Source: a bacterium (GTDB lineage Bacteria > Bacillota > Bacilli > Lactobacillales > Streptococcaceae). From it: a stretch of DNA of 64,000 bases. A program made the translations under genes and the position numbers. The notes beneath the pieces are model-generated. The model did no database searches, was not told the DNA's origin, and saw only the letters and a program-made list of their open reading frames with translations. The DNA lies in contig CAJNBP010000004.1 in NCBI GenBank assembly GCA_905221035.1, positions 62,001-126,000 on the forward strand, given 5' to 3'. Positions 39,214 to 48,027 of the stretch are shown piece after piece; positions within the stretch are counted from its first letter, which is position 1; every line of letters begins with the position of its first letter.

Positions 39214-41373
39214 TTAAATCACACAGCTTTCACATTGGTTGGCACCGACTTCTCCACCATCATCAGTAAAGGTACGGACGTAGTAGATAGACTTGATTCC
39301 CTTGTTAAAGGCATAGTTACGAAGGATAGACAAGTCACGTGTCGTTTGTTTGTTTTCTTTCTTCCATTCGTAAAGTCCTTTTGGAATGTCACTACGCATG
39401 AAGAGAGTGAGTGAAAGTCCTTGGTCCACGTGCTCAGTCGCAGCAGCATAAACATCAATTACCTTACGCATATCCATGTCGTAGGCAGAAGTGTAGTAAG
39501 GAATGGTTTCTGTTGATAATCCTGCAGCTGGATAATAGATTTTACCGATTTTCTTCTCTTGACGTTCTTCGATACGTTGCGTAATCGGGTGGATAGAAGC
39601 AGAAACGTCGTTGATGTAGCTGATAGAACCATTTGGCGCTACAGCAAGGCGGTTTTGGTGGTAAAGACCATCTGCTTGAATCTTGTCGCGAAGTTCAGCC
39701 CAGTCAGCAGCACTTGGGATAAAGACATCTTTGAAGAGTTCTTTAACACGGTCTGATTTTGGAACAAACTCGCCAGTCACATACTTGTCAAAGTAGCTTC
39801 CGTTAGCATAGTCTGATTTTTCAAAGTTGTGGAAGGTGATACCACGTTCACGCGCAATATTGTTTGACTCAACCAAGGTCCAGTAGTTCATGAGCATGAA
39901 GTAGATGCTTGTAAATTCAACCGACTCAGGCGATCCATATTCAATCAATTGTTGGGCAAGGTAGCTGTGAAGTCCCATGGCACCAAGACCAAAGGTATGA
40001 GCTTGGCTATTTCCGTGGTCGATGGTAGGAACAGCTACGATGTGTGAACTGTCTGTAACGAAAGTAAGGGCACGAACCATAGCACGGATAGAACGACCAA
40101 AGTCAGGTGAAGTCATCATGTTGACCACGTTGGTTGAACCAAGATTACATGAAACGTCTGTTCCCATTTGAAGGAATTCTTGAGCATCGTTGATCAAGCT
40201 TGGTTCTTGAACTTGAAGAATTTCAGAACACAAGTTGCTCATGATAATCTTTCCATCAACAGGATTTGCACGGTTAGCCGTATCAATGTTGACGACGTAA
40301 GGGTAACCAGACTCTTGTTGCAATTTAGAGATTTCAGTTTCTAAATCACGCGCCTTGATTTTTGTCTTACGGATATTTGGATTTGCGACTAGTTCATCGT
40401 ATTTTTCAGTGATGTCGATGTAGTTAAATGGCACACCATATTCAAGTTCTACAGAGTAAGGGCTGAAGAGGTACATTTCTTCATTTTTACGTGCTAATTC
40501 GTAGAATTTATCTGGTACTACAACACCAAGTGAGAGGGTCTTTACACGAACTTTCTCATCAGCGTTTTCTTTCTTAGTTGAAAGAAAGGCGATGATATCA
40601 GGGTGAAAGACATTGAGGTAAACAACACCGGCACCTTGACGTTGACCCAATTGGTTTGAGTAAGAGAAGCTGTCTTCGAAGAGTTTCATAACAGGTACGA
40701 CTCCAGAAGCTGCACCTTCATAGCCTTTGATAGGTGCACCAGCTTCACGAAGATTGCTGAGGGTAATTCCCACACCACCACCGATACGTGAAAGTTGAAG
40801 AGCAGAGTTGATAGAACGTCCGATAGAGTTCATATCATCAGTCACTTGGATCAAGAAGCAAGATACCAACTCCCCACGACGAGCACGACCAGCATTCAAG
40901 AAGGAAGGAGTAGCAGGTTGGTAGCGTTGGTGGATGATTTCATTGGCAATATCAATTGCAACAGCTTCATCACCATCAGCGAAATAAAGGGCGTTAAAGA
41001 AGACGCGGTCTTCCATACTTTCAAGATAGTATTCACCGTCGTTAGTCTTCAAGGCATATTGATTATAGAACTTATAGGCAGCCATGAAAGACTTGAATTG
41101 GAAATTTTGTTCTTTGATAAATTGAGACAATTCTTCCAAAAATTCTGGACGGTATTTCTTGATAAAGGCTGTTTCGATGTAGTTGTGTTCAATGAGGTAG
41201 TTGATTTTATCTTTGATTGAATCAAAAACCATAGTATTTGGAACTACATTTTCTTTAAAGAAGGCATCCAAGGCTTCCTTATCTTTATGAAGCATGATTT
41301 GTCCATTAACAGGACGGTTGATTTCGTTATTGAGACGGAAGTAAGTCACGTCCTCAAGATGTTTTAATCCCAT
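39214..41373 (-). CDS. nrdE: Class Ib ribonucleotide reductase alpha subunit
   Basis: A 719-residue NrdE, the catalytic subunit that reduces ribonucleoside diphosphates. The active-site region includes NLCSEILQVQEPS and NLGSTNVVNMM. The substrate loop is near APNGSISYINDVSASIHPIT, and the C-terminal redox cysteines are in NQCESCVI, which is re-reduced by NrdH. It has the short N-terminus typical of class Ib, without the ATP cone. Start ATG 41373 (MGLKHLEDVTYFRLNNEI). nrdH lies 80 bases upstream and the two are presumably co-transcribed. Confidence 0.97.
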   Translation of the reverse strand: MGLKHLEDVTYFRLNNEINRPVNGQIMLHKDKEALDAFFKENVVPNTMVFDSIKDKINYLIEHNYIETAFIKKYRPEFLEELSQFIKEQNFQFKSFMAAYKFYNQYALKTNDGEYYLESMEDRVFFNALYFADGDEAVAIDIANEIIHQRYQPATPSFLNAGRARRGELVSCFLIQVTDDMNSIGRSINSALQLSRIGGGVGITLSNLREAGAPIKGYEGAASGVVPVMKLFEDSFSYSNQLGQRQGAGVVYLNVFHPDIIAFLSTKKENADEKVRVKTLSLGVVVPDKFYELARKNEEMYLFSPYSVELEYGVPFNYIDITEKYDELVANPNIRKTKIKARDLETEISKLQQESGYPYVVNIDTANRANPVDGKIIMSNLCSEILQVQEPSLINDAQEFLQMGTDVSCNLGSTNVVNMMTSPDFGRSIRAMVRALTFVTDSSHIVAVPTIDHGNSQAHTFGLGAMGLHSYLAQQLIEYGSPESVEFTSIYFMLMNYWTLVESNNIARERGITFHNFEKSDYANGSYFDKYVTGEFVPKSDRVKELFKDVFIPSAADWAELRDKIQADGLYHQNRLAVAPNGSISYINDVSASIHPITQRIEERQEKKIGKIYYPAAGLSTETIPYYTSAYDMDMRKVIDVYAAATEHVDQGLSLTLFMRSDIPKGLYEWKKENKQTTRDLSILRNYAFNKGIKSIYYVRTFTDDGGEVGANQCESCVI

Positions 41374-41397
41374 AAAATTTCCCTTATCTAATTACAA

Positions 41398-41427
41398 AAG
41401 AAAGGCTTCTAAGTTAGCCCTAGAAGC
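41398..41427 (-). terminator. Possible attenuator between nrdH and nrdE
   Basis: GCTTCTA (41405-41411) and TAGAAGC (41421-41427) form a 7-bp stem; on the minus strand CTTTCTTTT follows. It may reduce read-through into nrdE. Confidence 0.4.
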
Positions 41428-41453
41428 AGTTTCTTCTGGATGATGTACTAAGA

Positions 41454-41672
41454 CTATGCTAATTGTTTCAATTTTCCTGGTTGGAAACCTGAAAAGACTT
41501 CAGTTGGTGTTTGGATAACAGGAGCTGCGCTGAAACCGAGCTCTTTAACTTGATCGATGTATTCAGGTTGCTCATCGAGATTGATTTCTTTATATTCAAC
41601 GTTATTGCTGTCCAAGAAACGTTTGGTCATCTTGCATTGGACACAGTTATTTTTAGAATAAACGGTTACCAT
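41454..41672 (-). CDS. nrdH: Glutaredoxin-like NrdH
   Basis: A 72-residue NrdH redoxin, the electron donor for NrdEF. The redox motif is CVQCKMTKRFL (Cys11-Cys14), and GFSAAPVI provides the cis-proline. The C-terminal SGFQPGKLKQL matches the NrdH signature. First gene of the unit; ribosome site AGAGGAG; promoter at 41708-41735 with candidate NrdR boxes upstream. Confidence 0.95.
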   Translation of the reverse strand: MVTVYSKNNCVQCKMTKRFLDSNNVEYKEINLDEQPEYIDQVKELGFSAAPVIQTPTEVFSGFQPGKLKQLA

Positions 41673-41707
41673 TGTGTAACTCCTCTTTCAAAATAGATTA
41701 CTTTCTT

Positions 41708-41735
41708 AGTATATCAGAAAATAAATTTTTGTCAA
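41708..41735 (-). promoter_or_regulatory. nrdHE promoter
   Basis: Minus-strand TTGACA (41730-41735), 16-base spacer ending in TGA, TATACT (41708-41713). Strong match, 36 bases before nrdH. Confidence 0.8.
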
Positions 41736-41742
41736 TGATTTG

Positions 41743-41862
41743 AAACTAAATATAGTGGTCTATTTTTCTACAAAACCTAGCAAAACACAATATGTAGTGT
41801 TTCGTTTATAAAATAGCAAAGAATATCCTACAAGTAGTTTTTTGGAAAACTATATCCTGTGT
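41743..41862. promoter_or_regulatory. Three candidate NrdR boxes upstream of nrdH
   Basis: NrdR consensus is acaCwAtATaTwGtgt. ACACAATATGTAGTGT at 41785-41800 matches 15 of 16 positions, AAACTAAATATAGTGG at 41743-41758 matches 13, and AAACTATATCCTGTGT at 41847-41862 matches 13. Spacings are 42 and 62 bases, close to four and six helical turns. NrdR is the usual repressor of nrd operons when dATP is high; its gene is not in the window. Confidence 0.7.
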
Positions 41863-41931
41863 TTTGTTATCTAGAATAGAAGATTTTCAGCAAGTTATCT
41901 GAAAGGAAATCGAATAAATCCCATAAAATGC

Positions 41932-41960
41932 TTGAAAAAAATCCTAGAAGATGATATAAT
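41932..41960 (+). promoter_or_regulatory. ptsHI promoter
   Basis: TTGAAA (41932-41937), 17-base spacer ending in TGA, TATAAT (41955-41960). Ribosome site AAAGGAG follows before ATG 42023. Confidence 0.8.
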
Positions 41961-42022
41961 ACCAAATTGTAAGGGTTATCACATATAACTCAAAAAAGAA
42001 AGAACAAAAGGAGAGTCAAACT

Positions 42023-42286
42023 ATGGCTTCTAAAGATTTCCACGTAGTGGCAGAAACAGGTATTCACGCACGTCCAGCAACATTGTTGGTACAAACTGCT
42101 AGCAAATTTGCTTCAGATATCACTCTTGAGTACAAAGGTAAGTCAGTTAACCTTAAATCAATCATGGGTGTTATGAGTCTTGGTGTTGGCCAAGGTGCTG
42201 ACGTAACTATCTCAGCTGAAGGTGCAGATGCAGATGACGCTATCGCTGCAATCTCAGAAACAATGGAAAAAGAAGGATTGGCATAA
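42023..42286 (+). CDS. ptsH: Phosphocarrier protein HPr
   Basis: An 87-residue HPr, the central phosphate carrier of the PTS. His15 lies in [11 protein letters not shown] and receives phosphate from Enzyme I. Ser46 lies in [12 protein letters not shown] and is the HPr kinase site that makes the CcpA co-repressor form. Both sit at their canonical positions. ptsI begins 5 bases later. Codon use is extremely biased. It serves the Gat PTS and the DhaM phosphorelay in this same window. Confidence 0.99.
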   Translation: MASKDFHVVAETGIHARPATLLVQTASKFASDITLEYKGKSVNLKSIMGVMSLGVGQGADVTISAEGADADDAIAAISETMEKEGLA

Positions 42287-42291
42287 GGAAA

Positions 42292-44025
42292 ATGACAGAA
42301 ATGCTTAAAGGAATCGCAGCATCTGACGGTGTTGCAGTTGCAAAAGCATATCTACTCGTTCAACCGGATTTGTCATTCGAGACTGTTTCAGTCGAAGATA
42401 CAAACGCAGAAGAGGCTCGTTTGGATGTAGCTCTTGAAGCTTCTCAAAACGAGCTTTCTCTTATCCGTGAGAAAGCTGTAGGTACGCTTGGTGAAGAAGC
42501 GGCTCAAGTTTTTGACGCTCATTTGATGGTTCTTGCTGACCCAGAATTGATTGGTCAGATTAAAGAAACAATTCGTGCTAAGAAAGTCAATGCAGAAGCA
42601 GGTCTTAAAGAAGTGACTGACATGTTCATCACTATCTTTGAAGGTATGGAAGACAATCCATACATGCAAGAACGTGCAGCGGATATCCGCGACGTTACAA
42701 AACGTGTATTGGCAAACCTTCTTGGTAAGAAATTGCCAAACCCAGCTTCTATCAATGAAGAAGTAATCGTGATTGCACATGACTTGACACCATCTGATAC
42801 AGCTCAATTGGACAAAAACTTTGTAAAAGCTTTTGTAACAAACATCGGTGGACGTACAAGCCACTCAGCTATCATGGCACGTACACTTGAAATTGCAGCT
42901 GTATTGGGAACAAATAACATTACTGAAGTAGTGAAAGACGGTGATATCCTTGCCGTTAACGGAATTACTGGTGAAGTGATCATCAACCCAACAGATGAAC
43001 AAGCGGCAGAATTTAAAGCAGCTGGTGAAGCTTATGCTAAACAAAAAGCTGAATGGGCACTTTTGAAAGATGCTCAAACAGTGACTGCTGACGGTAAACA
43101 CTTCGAGTTGGCTGCTAACATCGGTACTCCAAAAGACGTTGAAGGTGTTAACAACAACGGTGCTGAAGCTGTTGGACTTTACCGTACAGAGTTCTTGTAC
43201 ATGGATTCTCAAGACTTCCCAACTGAAGATGAGCAGTATGAAGCATACAAGGCTGTTCTTGAGGGAATGAATGGTAAACCAGTAGTTGTTCGTACAATGG
43301 ATATCGGTGGAGATAAGGAACTTCCTTACTTCGATATGCCACATGAAATGAACCCATTCCTTGGATTCCGTGCTCTTCGTATCTCTATTTCTGAAACTGG
43401 AGATGCAATGTTCCGTACACAAATCCGCGCCCTTCTTCGTGCTTCTGTTCATGGTCAATTGCGTATCATGTTCCCAATGGTTGCCCTCTTGAAAGAATTC
43501 CGCGCAGCTAAAGCAGTTTATGAAGAAGAAAAAGCAAACCTTCTTGCTGAAGGTGTTGCAGTTGCGGATGATATCCAAGTTGGTATCATGATTGAAATCC
43601 CTGCAGCAGCTATGCTTGCAGACCAATTTGCAAAAGAAGTAGACTTCATGTCAATTGGTACAAATGACTTGATCCAATACTCAATGGCAGCAGACCGTAT
43701 GAACGAACAAGTTTCATACCTTTACCAACCATATAACCCATCAATCCTTCGCTTGATCAACAACGTTATCAAAGCAGCTCACGCTGAAGGCAAATGGGCT
43801 GGTATGTGTGGTGAGATGGCTGGTGACCAAAAAGCTGTTCCACTTCTTGTCGGAATGGGCTTGGATGAGTTCTCTATGTCAGCAACATCTGTACTTCGTA
43901 CACGTAGCTTGATGAAGAAATTGGATACTGCTAAGATGGAAGAGTACGCTAACCGTGCCCTTACAGAGTGTTCAACAATGGAAGAAGTTCTTGAACTTCA
44001 AAAAGAATACGTTAACTTCGATTAA
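42292..44025 (+). CDS. ptsI: PTS Enzyme I
   Basis: A 577-residue phosphoenolpyruvate-protein phosphotransferase that autophosphorylates on histidine from PEP and passes the phosphate to HPr. The active His is in [16 protein letters not shown] near residue 189. The PEP-binding C-terminal barrel has [11 protein letters not shown], the MEIPAAA region and [16 protein letters not shown] with a signature cysteine in GMCGEMAGD. Ends with a terminator at 44033. Very strong codon bias. Confidence 0.99.
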   Translation: MTEMLKGIAASDGVAVAKAYLLVQPDLSFETVSVEDTNAEEARLDVALEASQNELSLIREKAVGTLGEEAAQVFDAHLMVLADPELIGQIKETIRAKKVNAEAGLKEVTDMFITIFEGMEDNPYMQERAADIRDVTKRVLANLLGKKLPNPASINEEVIVIAHDLTPSDTAQLDKNFVKAFVTNIGGRTSHSAIMARTLEIAAVLGTNNITEVVKDGDILAVNGITGEVIINPTDEQAAEFKAAGEAYAKQKAEWALLKDAQTVTADGKHFELAANIGTPKDVEGVNNNGAEAVGLYRTEFLYMDSQDFPTEDEQYEAYKAVLEGMNGKPVVVRTMDIGGDKELPYFDMPHEMNPFLGFRALRISISETGDAMFRTQIRALLRASVHGQLRIMFPMVALLKEFRAAKAVYEEEKANLLAEGVAVADDIQVGIMIEIPAAAMLADQFAKEVDFMSIGTNDLIQYSMAADRMNEQVSYLYQPYNPSILRLINNVIKAAHAEGKWAGMCGEMAGDQKAVPLLVGMGLDEFSMSATSVLRTRSLMKKLDTAKMEEYANRALTECSTMEEVLELQKEYVNFD

Positions 44026-44032
44026 TGTGATT

Positions 44033-44061
44033 AACCTTGTAACCTAGTTGCAAGGTTTTTT
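44033..44061 (+). terminator. ptsI terminator
   Basis: AACCTTG (44033-44039) pairs with CAAGGTT (44051-44057), followed by a T-run. Confidence 0.8.
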
Positions 44062-44121
44062 GACGCATTTTGGAAAAGTATAGTCTTATAAAGTCCACTT
44101 TTAAATGCTCCAGAGGCATGG

Positions 44122-44127
44122 TATAAT
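44122..44127 (+). promoter_or_regulatory. -10 box of the YkgJ-family gene
   Basis: CATGGTATAAT with TATAAT at 44122-44127, 31 bases before the ATG. Confidence 0.5.
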
Positions 44128-44158
44128 AGGGGAAAGTAAATAGAATAAGAGAGAAACT

Positions 44159-44653
44159 ATGTCTAAAGAAATTGATATTGAGTATTACCATCAGCTAGCC
44201 TTGCAAAAGCAGAAGGAGCATCGTAAAGTGTTAGCCAATCTAAAGAAAAAGCCACCAAAAAATCTAGATAAGATAGCCCAGCAGATTCATCAAGAAGTCT
44301 TTGAGGAGATTGATTGTACTGCCTGTGCAAACTGTTGCAAGACTTTGGGGCCCGACTTCAAGGAAGCAGATATTACCCGTATTGCCAAGTATTTCAAAAT
44401 GAAATTACCCGCTTTTGAAGCAGAGTTTTTGCAGGTAGATGAAGATGGAGATAAGATTTTCAAATCCATGCCCTGCCCATTTTTAGGGGGAGATAATCTC
44501 TGTTCCATCTATGACGTTCGTCCAAAGGCCTGTCGTGAATTTCCCCATACAGACCGTAAAAAGATCCATCAAATCAATCATCTAACGATTAAGAATACCT
44601 TGACTTGTCCAGCAGCCTATCTCTTTGTGGAGAAATTAAAGGATAAGTTATAG
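44159..44653 (+). CDS. YkgJ-family cysteine-cluster protein
   Basis: A 164-residue protein with the YkgJ (zinc/iron-chelating) cysteine set: CTACANCCKTLG near residue 55, CPFLGGDNLCSIYDVRPKACREFP near 105-128 (given as key residues C-PFL, C-IY, RP-C-FP) and a last Cys in TLTCPAAY. Eight or so cysteines suggest a metal or Fe-S centre. Function is unknown; some relatives modify other proteins. It has a lysine-rich N-terminal helix (residues 10-45). It has its own promoter, with a ClbS-like gene 56 bases downstream. Confidence 0.75.
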   Translation: MSKEIDIEYYHQLALQKQKEHRKVLANLKKKPPKNLDKIAQQIHQEVFEEIDCTACANCCKTLGPDFKEADITRIAKYFKMKLPAFEAEFLQVDEDGDKIFKSMPCPFLGGDNLCSIYDVRPKACREFPHTDRKKIHQINHLTIKNTLTCPAAYLFVEKLKDKL

Positions 44654-44709
44654 AGATTTAAAGGATCAAAATTTTTTATAATAACTAGCAATATGAAGGG
44701 AGTACTCCT

Positions 44710-45249
44710 GTGCCTAGACCGAAAACAAAAGAGGAGCTAATGCAGGCCTCTAAGGAAAACTATGACAAGCTCAACCGTTTCATCTCCCAACTAAGTGAAG
44801 ATGAGCTACAGACTCCATTTGATTTTTCAAGAGACCCAAGGAAAAAAGAGGCCCACTGGAAAAGGGATAAGAATCTACGGGATGTCTTGATTCATCTTTA
44901 TGAATGGCAGCAATTACTTTTAAATTGGGTACATTCTAATCAAAAGGGTCTTGAAAGACCTTTTCTTCCTGAGCCTTATAATTGGAAAACTTATGGACAA
45001 ATGAATGACGCTTTTTGGAAGAAGCACCAGAAAATGACCTTAGAAGAAGCGACTAGACTCCTAGAACAATCACATAGAGAGGTTTTAGAGTTGATAGAAG
45101 GCTTCAGCAATGACGAACTCTTTACTAAAGGTATCTATCAGTGGACAGGTGGGACAAGTCTAGGTTCCTACTTTGTTAGTAGCACGTCAAGCCACTATGA
45201 TTGGGCTCTGAAAAAACTCAAAGCGCATCGGAAGAATTGTAAAGGATAG
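44710..45249 (+). CDS. ClbS/DfsB-family four-helix bundle protein
   Basis: A 179-residue protein of the ClbS/DfsB family (DinB-like four-helix bundle). It begins PRPKTKEELMQASKENYDKL and has the family stretch NLRDVLIHLYEWQQLLLNWV and later SSTSSHYDWALKKLK. ClbS itself hydrolyses the genotoxin colibactin; most relatives have no known substrate and I do not assign one. Start is GTG 44710 with GAAGGGAG upstream. Terminator at 45302. Confidence 0.75.
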   Translation: MPRPKTKEELMQASKENYDKLNRFISQLSEDELQTPFDFSRDPRKKEAHWKRDKNLRDVLIHLYEWQQLLLNWVHSNQKGLERPFLPEPYNWKTYGQMNDAFWKKHQKMTLEEATRLLEQSHREVLELIEGFSNDELFTKGIYQWTGGTSLGSYFVSSTSSHYDWALKKLKAHRKNCKG

Positions 45250-45301
45250 ATGGACTGTTTGAAATGGCAAGAATGAGTTCTTTTAAACGTAAGATAAAAG
45301 C

Positions 45302-45332
45302 AAAGGGCTATCAAGTGATGTAGCCCTTTTGA
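45302..45332. terminator. Terminator between the ClbS-like gene and dhaQ
   Basis: AAAGGGCTA (45302-45310) pairs with TAGCCCTTTT (45321-45330). It lies between convergent genes, and the A/T ends make it usable in both directions. Confidence 0.8.
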
Positions 45333-45346
45333 GTTATACAAGCAAA

Positions 45347-46336
45347 TTACCATGCAAAAGCTGTCGTTGGAGCATTGAGCGCTTCTAACCACTGTTTATT
45401 TTTTACGGGGCAAAGAGTTACGGATATACCTGCCATATCTAGACTGGTCATAAATGTTCCTGATTTTATAAAGGTAATAGTGACTCCTTCAATTTCTAAG
45501 AGTTGAAGGAGATCATTGATAAATATGCCCATTTCTAAGTTGCTGGTAGTGCCTAGATTATTTACAAGCAATATAAATTGATCACCACGTTTCCAATGAT
45601 AGTGCAATCTTAATTTGCTTATAATTTCATTTGCAAGGATTTCCGATGATTGGAATGGGACGATACGATATCCTTCTTCGCCATGTATCCCTATGCCATA
45701 GGAAATATTTCCTTCATCCAAGTTAAATAGTGGAAGGGTGGTTTGGGGTAGACTAGCGGATTTGGTTGCAAAGCCAATCGTTGCGATTTCGGGAGCAAGC
45801 TCATGACCTAAATCAGTTAGTTGTTCTATGTCGGCTCCATTTTGAGCTGCAAATCCTAGAATTTTATGAAGTAAAATTGTCCCTGCAAGCCCTCTTCCTC
45901 TAATTTGAAATCTATTGTGAGGTTCAATTGAAATATCGTCGTGTGCTAGACTATAGCCGACTTTAATTCCTTCTTTTCTAGCAGTGTTAATGGCAGAGCT
46001 AAATTCTTTGATGTCTGCTTCGAAATTTTTTACAATGATGAAGACACCGTGACCATTGTTTAAAAAACGAATGGACTCTAAGATTTCAGTTCTTGTAGGT
46101 GGAGTAAATAATTGGCCATAGATAGCAGCGGTAAGCATTCCTTCTCCCACGTATCCAATATGAGCAGGTTCGTGACCTGAACCTCCACCCGACAATATTG
46201 GAACCTGATGAGGATTGCGATTTTTTTGATAGACTAAAGGTAAGGTAGGGTGTTTTTCTAATTCAGGATGACTGCTGACAGTTGCCGAAATGTAACTTGA
46301 AATAATTTTCTGTTTATGATTTGAAATAAATGTCAT
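45347..46336 (-). CDS. dhaQ: DhaK-like co-regulator DhaQ
   Basis: A 329-residue DhaK homologue. It keeps the fold signatures (SGGGSGHEPAHIGYVGEGML) and the His that binds dihydroxyacetone (GIGIHGEEGYR), but diverges from the DhaK encoded at 47017. In Lactococcus, DhaQ senses dihydroxyacetone and binds DhaS to make it an activator. Its place next to a TetR-type gene and divergent from dhaKLM is the same, so I call DhaQ rather than a second kinase. Start ATG 46336 overlaps the dhaS stop (TAATG). Confidence 0.85.
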   Translation of the reverse strand: MTFISNHKQKIISSYISATVSSHPELEKHPTLPLVYQKNRNPHQVPILSGGGSGHEPAHIGYVGEGMLTAAIYGQLFTPPTRTEILESIRFLNNGHGVFIIVKNFEADIKEFSSAINTARKEGIKVGYSLAHDDISIEPHNRFQIRGRGLAGTILLHKILGFAAQNGADIEQLTDLGHELAPEIATIGFATKSASLPQTTLPLFNLDEGNISYGIGIHGEEGYRIVPFQSSEILANEIISKLRLHYHWKRGDQFILLVNNLGTTSNLEMGIFINDLLQLLEIEGVTITFIKSGTFMTSLDMAGISVTLCPVKNKQWLEALNAPTTAFAW

Positions 46337-46863
46337 TATGGTCTCTTTCCAATAATTGTCATGATTAGAAAGTCTGGTTGTGGAACTGGACTTTTTTTAT
46401 TGACGTAAGCCTTCACGATTTCTGCTAGAGCATGTGAATGATAGTCTAACAAAAAACAAGTATAAGCAGATGAATCGATATCAATCTGGCCATATTCTCT
46501 TAAAATTTTTGATACAAGCAAACGACAGTAGCTGATAAAGTGGTCATAGAAGTTATTTTGCCCTTGAATATCAAAAAGTTGAATATAAAAGTCACGCTCT
46601 TGTTCGAAATAAAAAAATAATTCTTGTAATAGTTTTTGGCCTGAAATGAAGTCCAAGTTATTGGTGATATACTCGGTTAAGTCATTTTCAAATATCCAGT
46701 CGAGCAGTTCATATTTGTCAAGAAAGTGATTATAAAAGGTCTGTCTACGAATGCCAGCTGATTCCATGATATCTACAATAGAGATTTTGTCAAATTCTCT
46801 AGTAGTTAAGAGGTCTCTAAATGCCTTGGCAATCCGTTTTTTTGTAATGAGTGATGATGCCAT
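46336..46863 (-). CDS. dhaS: TetR-type activator DhaS
   Basis: A 175-residue TetR-fold regulator with the helix-turn-helix ISIVDIMESAGIRRQTFYNHF near residue 33 (key: DIMESAG-RRQTFYNHF). I use ATG 46863 (MASSLITKKRIAKAF), which has AAAGG six bases upstream; the ATG at 46890 has none. In Lactococcus DhaS with DhaQ and dihydroxyacetone activates dhaKLM. A matching inverted repeat lies at 46925-46948. It is translationally coupled to dhaQ. Confidence 0.85.
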   Translation of the reverse strand: MASSLITKKRIAKAFRDLLTTREFDKISIVDIMESAGIRRQTFYNHFLDKYELLDWIFENDLTEYITNNLDFISGQKLLQELFFYFEQERDFYIQLFDIQGQNNFYDHFISYCRLLVSKILREYGQIDIDSSAYTCFLLDYHSHALAEIVKAYVNKKSPVPQPDFLIMTIIGKRP

Positions 46864-46924
46864 AGGAAACCTTTCTTTTACTTCCTTCATTTTACCAAAA
46901 AAATGTTTGAAACGGGTTTAAAAG

Positions 46925-46948
46925 GGGACAAATAATAGAATCTGTCCC
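46925..46948. promoter_or_regulatory. Candidate DhaS operator
   Basis: GGGACAAAT-N6-ATCTGTCCC: arms GGGACA (46925-46930) and TGTCCC (46943-46948). This closely resembles the lactococcal DhaS site GGACAN..N6..TTTGTCC as I remember it. It ends right before the -35 of dhaK, as expected for an activator. Confidence 0.7.
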
Positions 46949-46990
46949 TTATCAGCCAGCAATAAAAAATATATAATGAAAGCGAAAACA
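46949..46990 (+). promoter_or_regulatory. dhaKLM promoter with overlapping cre
   Basis: TTATCA (46949-46954), 17-base spacer, TATAAT (46972-46977). The -35 is weak, as for activator-dependent promoters. TGAAAGCGAAAACA (46977-46990) fits the cre consensus WTGNAANCGNWNNCW from its TG onward and covers the transcription start, so CcpA repression is likely. Confidence 0.7.
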
Positions 46991-47016
46991 AAGATACATG
47001 CCGAAAGGAGTTTCTC

Positions 47017-48006
47017 ATGAAAAAAATTATAAATAAACCGACACAAGTTGTTGATGAAATGTTGCAGGGATTGTCATTCATGCATGATGACTTGGTAGAA
47101 CGTTTAGATGGTTTTGATGTCATCGTTAGAAAGGCAGAAAAGACAGGAAAAGTTGGACTCATTTCAGGTGGAGGTTCAGGACATGAACCAAGTCATGCTG
47201 GATTTGTAGGAGATGGGATGTTGTCTGCTGCTATTTGTGGAGCAGTCTTCACTTCACCTACTCCGGACCAAATTTTAGAAGCCATTAAGGTGGCTGATGA
47301 AGGTGCTGGAGTTTTCATGGTCATCAAGAACTATTCTGGTGACATCATGAACTTTGAAATTGCACAAGAACTTGCTGAAATGGAAGGTATTGATGTAGCA
47401 AGTGTTGTGGTTGATGATGATATCGCTGTTGAAAATAGTCTCTATACCCAAGGTCGTCGAGGTGTTGCAGGTACTATTTTAGTTCATAAAATTTTGGGGG
47501 CTGCGGCTCGTTCTGGTAAATCATTAGCTGAAATGAAGGATTTGGCAGATAAACTTGTCTTAGAAATTAAAACAATTGGTCTTGCCTTGTCTGGAGCAAC
47601 TGTCCCTGAAGTTGGCAAACCAGGATTTGTTCTAGAAGATGATGAATTTGAATATGGAGTTGGTATTCATGGTGAGCCAGGGTATAAAAAAGAGAAAATG
47701 CAACCTTCCGCACAATTGGCATCAGAATTGGTTGAAAAATTATCTGAAGGTTTCCAACTTAAATCAGGCGAACGCTATGGCCTTCTCATTAATGGTTTAG
47801 GAAGCACGCCTCTTATGGAACAATATGTATTCGCAAATGATGTGGCTAAATTGCTCCATGAAAAAGGTGTTCAGTTGGCATTTAAGAAAATTGGAAACTA
47901 TATGACTTCAATCGATATGGCTGGTTTGTCATTAACATTGATTCGATTGGCAGATGATGAGTGGTTGGATGCTCTAAATGCACCTGTTACTACACCAGCT
48001 TGGTAA
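47017..48006 (+). CDS. dhaK: Dihydroxyacetone kinase subunit DhaK
   Basis: A 329-residue PTS-dependent DhaK that binds dihydroxyacetone covalently at a histidine, in YGVGIHGEPGYKKEKM near residue 215, for phosphorylation by DhaL-ADP/ATP. GLISGGGSGHEPSHAGFVGDGM is the substrate-domain signature. Start ATG 47017 with GAAAGGAG upstream. It shares clear homology with dhaQ on the other side of the promoter region. dhaL follows after 21 bases. Confidence 0.96.
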   Translation: MKKIINKPTQVVDEMLQGLSFMHDDLVERLDGFDVIVRKAEKTGKVGLISGGGSGHEPSHAGFVGDGMLSAAICGAVFTSPTPDQILEAIKVADEGAGVFMVIKNYSGDIMNFEIAQELAEMEGIDVASVVVDDDIAVENSLYTQGRRGVAGTILVHKILGAAARSGKSLAEMKDLADKLVLEIKTIGLALSGATVPEVGKPGFVLEDDEFEYGVGIHGEPGYKKEKMQPSAQLASELVEKLSEGFQLKSGERYGLLINGLGSTPLMEQYVFANDVAKLLHEKGVQLAFKKIGNYMTSIDMAGLSLTLIRLADDEWLDALNAPVTTPAW

Positions 48007-48027
48007 AACTTTAGGAGGAAATGTCAA

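Noticed and set aside
42865..43626. 253-residue minus-strand ORF inside ptsI
   Set aside because: It is a shadow of the strongly biased ptsI codons, rich in Cys, His, Phe and Ser with no domain or start signal.
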